The translations under genes and the position numbers were made by a program. Below, piece after piece: positions 9,203 to 10,988 of a stretch of 10,988 nt of DNA (the first letter of the stretch is position 1; each line of letters opens with the position of its first letter). The DNA lies in the NCBI GenBank assembly GCA_031177445.1, contig JAPSGP010000065.1, positions 1 through 10,988 of the forward strand, given 5' to 3'. The stretch is from Acidimicrobiia bacterium (GTDB lineage Bacteria; Actinomycetota; Acidimicrobiia; IMCC26256; JACDBD01). A model generated the notes under the pieces. It worked only from the letters and a program-made list of their open reading frames with translations, made no database searches and was not told the DNA's origin.

Positions 9203-10023
9203 CGGCACGGCCGTCCGTCGGGGCGGCAACGCGTGTGCTCGGGGTCATCGGCGATCCGGTGGCCCACTCGCGTTCGCCGGCGATGCACAACGCCGCTTTC
9301 GCCGCGCTCGGACTCGACTGGATCTACGTCGCGTTCCCCGTGCCGCGAGGTCACGGCGAGGCCGCGGCACGGGCCATCCGCGACCTCGGCTTGGCCGGAC
9401 TCAATGTCACCATGCCGCACAAGGCAGACGCCGCCCGCGCCTGCGACGAGCTCACCGCGGACGCCGCCGCGCTGCAAGCGGTGAACACGGTGGTCGCGCG
9501 CGAGGACGGGAGCCTCCTCGGAGCATCGACCGACGGAGAGGGCTTCGTGCGCGCACTGGCGGAGGAGGGCGTCGTGCTCGGGCCGCGCCGGCGCGTCGTC
9601 GTACTCGGCGCCGGCGGTGCCGCCCGCGCCATCGCCCACGCCGTCGGGACCGTCGGCGGCGAGCTCACCGTGGCCGCCCGTCGGCCGGACGAAGCCGCGG
9701 CCGTGGCCGCGCTCGCGCCTGCGGCCACGAGTGTCGCGCTCGACACGCTCTCGGTCGCGGCGTTCGATGTCGTCGTGAACGCGACCCCGATCGGCATGGG
9801 CGGTGAGCTGCCACCATTCGACGTCGATCAGCTCCACGCGACCCAGTTCGTCTTCGACACCGTGTACTCGGTCGACACCCTCCTGCTGCAGGCGGCCCGG
9901 GCGCGGGGTGCCGGCGCCGCCGGCGGACTGGGGATGCTCGTGCATCAAGGCGCGCTCGCGTTCCGCATGTTCACCGGCCAGGACCCGCCACTCGAGGTCA
10001 TGCGAGCCGCAGCGGCGTCGTGA
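9199..10023 (+). CDS. aroE: shikimate dehydrogenase (NADP+)
   Basis: This cytoplasmic enzyme reduces 3-dehydroshikimate to shikimate, step 4 of the chorismate pathway. The protein has 274 residues, the normal size. The substrate domain contains GDPVAHSRSPAMHN and NVTMPHK with the catalytic Lys75. The paired catalytic Asp112 lies in STDGEGF, where most relatives have NTDG. The NADP-binding domain has VVLGAGGAARAIAHA followed by AARR, and then NATPIGM. The end is the usual GLGMLVHQGALAFRMFTG. The start is the GTG of a GTGA overlap with mltG. AAAAGG (9187-9192) lies 6 bases before it as a ribosome binding site. The stop overlaps the next gene the same way. Pathway partner aroC lies just beyond the next gene. 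Confidence 0.96.
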   Translation: MTARPSVGAATRVLGVIGDPVAHSRSPAMHNAAFAALGLDWIYVAFPVPRGHGEAAARAIRDLGLAGLNVTMPHKADAARACDELTADAAALQAVNTVVAREDGSLLGASTDGEGFVRALAEEGVVLGPRRRVVVLGAGGAARAIAHAVGTVGGELTVAARRPDEAAAVAALAPAATSVALDTLSVAAFDVVVNATPIGMGGELPPFDVDQLHATQFVFDTVYSVDTLLLQAARARGAGAAGGLGMLVHQGALAFRMFTGQDPPLEVMRAAAAS

Positions 10024-10682
10024 CCGCGGTCTTCGTCTCGATCGTCGGCATCCTCGGCGGCGTCGTCGGAGCCGCGCTCGAGGTGGTCATCGACCGGGTC
10101 CCGCGCCGCCTCGCGGTGCGCGGCTGGGACCGTGCCGACGCGTATCCACGCCGCGCGCTGCTGGTGACCCTGCTCACGGCCGGGCTGTTCGCCGGGCTGG
10201 CGGCGCGGTATCACGACTCGTTCGTCCTGCCCGCGTACCTGGTGCTGGCCGCATGCCTGGTGGCGCTGTCGGCGATCGACCTCGAGCACTTCCTGTTGCC
10301 GAACCGGATCGTCTACCCGCTCGACCTCGCGATGCCGGTGCTGCTCGCGGTGGCCGCGCTCGGGGATCACGACTGGTCCGCGTTCGGGCGCGCGCTCCTG
10401 GCCGGGCTCGTGGCGGTTGCAGCCTTCGCGGCGTTGCACCTGGCCTCGCCCCGAAGTCTCGGGCTGGGCGACGTGAAGCTCGTGGCGGCGCTCGGCACGA
10501 GCCTCGGCTGGCTCGGATGGGGCGCGCTCGCAGTCGGTGCCGTGCTCGGGTTCGTCATCGGCGCGGCCGTCGGGCTCGCCCTGGTCGTCGCCGGTCGTCT
10601 CGGGCGGCGCGATCACCTGCCGTTCGGCCCCTTCCTCGCGGCCGGGACGTTGCTCACGCTGTTGCTGCAACTTCCCAGGTAG
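10020..10682 (+). CDS. short A24-family prepilin peptidase, cysteine-poor
   Basis: Type IV prepilin peptidases are multi-pass membrane aspartyl proteases that remove the leader peptide of pilins and pseudopilins. This one has 220 residues and about six hydrophobic segments. Both catalytic aspartates are present: Asp87 (SAIDLEHFLLPNRI) and Asp151 (GLGDVKL). The HLPFGPFLAAG motif follows near the C-terminus. The N-terminal region keeps VIDRVPRRL but lacks the Cys-rich zinc site and most of the N-methylation domain of PilD. The only cysteine is Cys79, in a membrane segment. It may therefore cleave without methylating, as inferred from the missing domain. It starts in a GTGA overlap with aroE, without its own Shine-Dalgarno. 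No pilin or secretion gene is in the window, so its substrates must be encoded elsewhere. Confidence 0.9.
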   Translation: MTAVFVSIVGILGGVVGAALEVVIDRVPRRLAVRGWDRADAYPRRALLVTLLTAGLFAGLAARYHDSFVLPAYLVLAACLVALSAIDLEHFLLPNRIVYPLDLAMPVLLAVAALGDHDWSAFGRALLAGLVAVAAFAALHLASPRSLGLGDVKLVAALGTSLGWLGWGALAVGAVLGFVIGAAVGLALVVAGRLGRRDHLPFGPFLAAGTLLTLLLQLPR

Positions 10683-10698
10683 GAGGGTCGCGGCCCGG

Positions 10699-10704
10699 TA
10701 CCCT
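10699..10704 (+). promoter_or_regulatory. candidate -10 element (TACCCT) upstream of aroC
   Basis: GGTACCCTG resembles the GGTAGCYTG blocks before rarA and alaS and fits TAnnnT. Transcription would begin near 10711, giving aroC a leader of roughly 138 bases. No start codon sits at the leaderless position here. The first downstream gene, aroC, has a Shine-Dalgarno sequence instead. No -35 is evident. Confidence 0.4.
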
Positions 10705-10751
10705 GAGGCCTCGACACCCATTCCTGTCGGCTCACCCTTCCCGAGGTCTTT

Positions 10752-10784
10752 GACCCCACCGGAAGCAGAGCTTCCGGCGGGGTC
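10752..10784 (+). terminator. strong hairpin in the aroC leader (terminator or attenuator)
   Basis: GACCCC (10752-10757) pairs with GGGGTC (10779-10784). After one A/C mismatch, CCGGAAGC (10759-10766) pairs with GCTTCCGG (10770-10777), leaving a 3-base AGA loop. This gives 14 base pairs in total. There is no T-run on either strand. It may end the alaS-to-peptidase transcript, or, if the 10699 promoter is real, lie within the aroC leader and act on readthrough. Confidence 0.55.
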
Positions 10785-10835
10785 CCCACGTTGGTCACCT
10801 GAATTTGACTCGAATGCCGAATCTCACAGCTGATG

Positions 10836-10840
10836 AGGGG
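10836..10840 (+). promoter_or_regulatory. ribosome binding site of aroC (AGGGG)
   Basis: AGGGG ends 8 bases before GTG 10849. In the aroC frame a TGA occurs at 10834-10836, so GTG 10849 is the only start that fits the conserved N-terminus. The GGGGTC at 10837-10842 repeats the 3' arm of the hairpin at 10779-10784. Confidence 0.6.
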
Positions 10841-10848
10841 TCGAGGAC

Positions 10849-10988
10849 GTGCTGCGATTCTTGACCGCCGGGGAGTCGCACGGCCCGGCGCTCGTCGTCG
10901 TCGTCGAGGGACTTCCCGCCGGCCTGCCGATCACCATCGAGGAGATCGCAGCCGAGCTCGCTCGGCGCCGGTTGGGGTTCGGGCGCGG
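10849..10988 (+). CDS. aroC: chorismate synthase, 5' part (cut by the window end)
   Basis: Chorismate synthase converts 5-enolpyruvylshikimate-3-phosphate to chorismate using reduced FMN, the last shared step to aromatic amino acids. Only the first 46 codons are present. They begin LRFLTAGESHGPAL, the family signature, with the conserved catalytic His11 in GESHG, followed by VEGLPAGLPI and ELARRRLGFGR. The start is GTG 10849 with AGGGG upstream. A structured 166-base spacer separates it from the peptidase gene, so it probably has its own transcription control although it continues the aro gene cluster. Confidence 0.95.
   Translation, partial: MLRFLTAGESHGPALVVVVEGLPAGLPITIEEIAAELARRRLGFGR

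Noticed and set aside
8078..9229. 383-codon minus-strand open frame opposite mltG
   Set aside because: It mirrors the whole mltG gene, has no domain I recognise and no promoter or ribosome binding site of its own.
9522..9543. STDG instead of NTDG around the catalytic Asp112 of AroE as a possible loss of function
   Set aside because: The catalytic Lys75 and Asp112 are intact and the rest of the protein is normal, so a family variant is more likely.
10537..10833. 98-codon plus-strand frame across the peptidase end and the aroC leader
   Set aside because: The first half overlaps the peptidase in another frame and the second half runs through the hairpin region. There is no ribosome binding site or recognisable motif.

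Overview
The window is a compact, high-GC (about 70% by eye) stretch of bacterial chromosome with every recognisable gene on the + strand. Gene content and order (hisS-aspS-rarA-small membrane protein-alaS-ruvX-mltG-aroE-A24 peptidase-aroC), frequent GTG starts, 4-nt stop/start overlaps and starts that look leaderless all point to Actinomycetota. The hisS-aspS pairing would fit Acidimicrobiia or a relative. That placement is inference from synteny and composition, not from a marker search.

Layout. 1-56 holds the last codons of an unidentified upstream gene. hisS (93-1394) and aspS (1391-3145) overlap by ATGA and encode two class II aminoacyl-tRNA synthetases. The 120-bp aspS-rarA spacer is unusually rich in inverted repeats and ends in a -10 element placed exactly where a leaderless rarA mRNA would need it. 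rarA (3266-4600) encodes a replication-fork AAA+ ATPase. A 68-residue membrane-anchored protein gene follows (4631-4837). A second leaderless-type promoter, identical to the rarA one at 15 of 17 positions, drives alaS (4919-7555). alaS is followed by a tightly packed block: ruvX (7563-8000), mltG (7997-9202), aroE (9199-10023) and a short type IV prepilin peptidase (10020-10682), the last three each starting in a GTGA overlap. After a 166-bp spacer with a candidate promoter and a strong hairpin, aroC begins at 10849 and runs off the end. No spacer exceeds 300 bases.

How the genes fit together. Three genes charge tRNAs with His, Asp and Ala. AspRS carries the His31/Gly81 signature of non-discriminating enzymes, so it probably also makes Asp-tRNA(Asn) for amidation by GatCAB. 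RarA and RuvX act on stalled forks, recombination intermediates or (RuvX/YqgF) 16S rRNA ends. MltG trims nascent peptidoglycan. AroE and AroC are steps 4 and 7 of the shikimate pathway. The prepilin peptidase has no pilin gene nearby. This is conserved housekeeping synteny. I found no mobile element, CRISPR array, tRNA/rRNA gene, phage gene or defence system, and nothing that amounts to an undescribed multi-gene system. The best leads are regulatory: the matched -10/start modules, the dyad-rich aspS-rarA spacer and the structured aroC leader.
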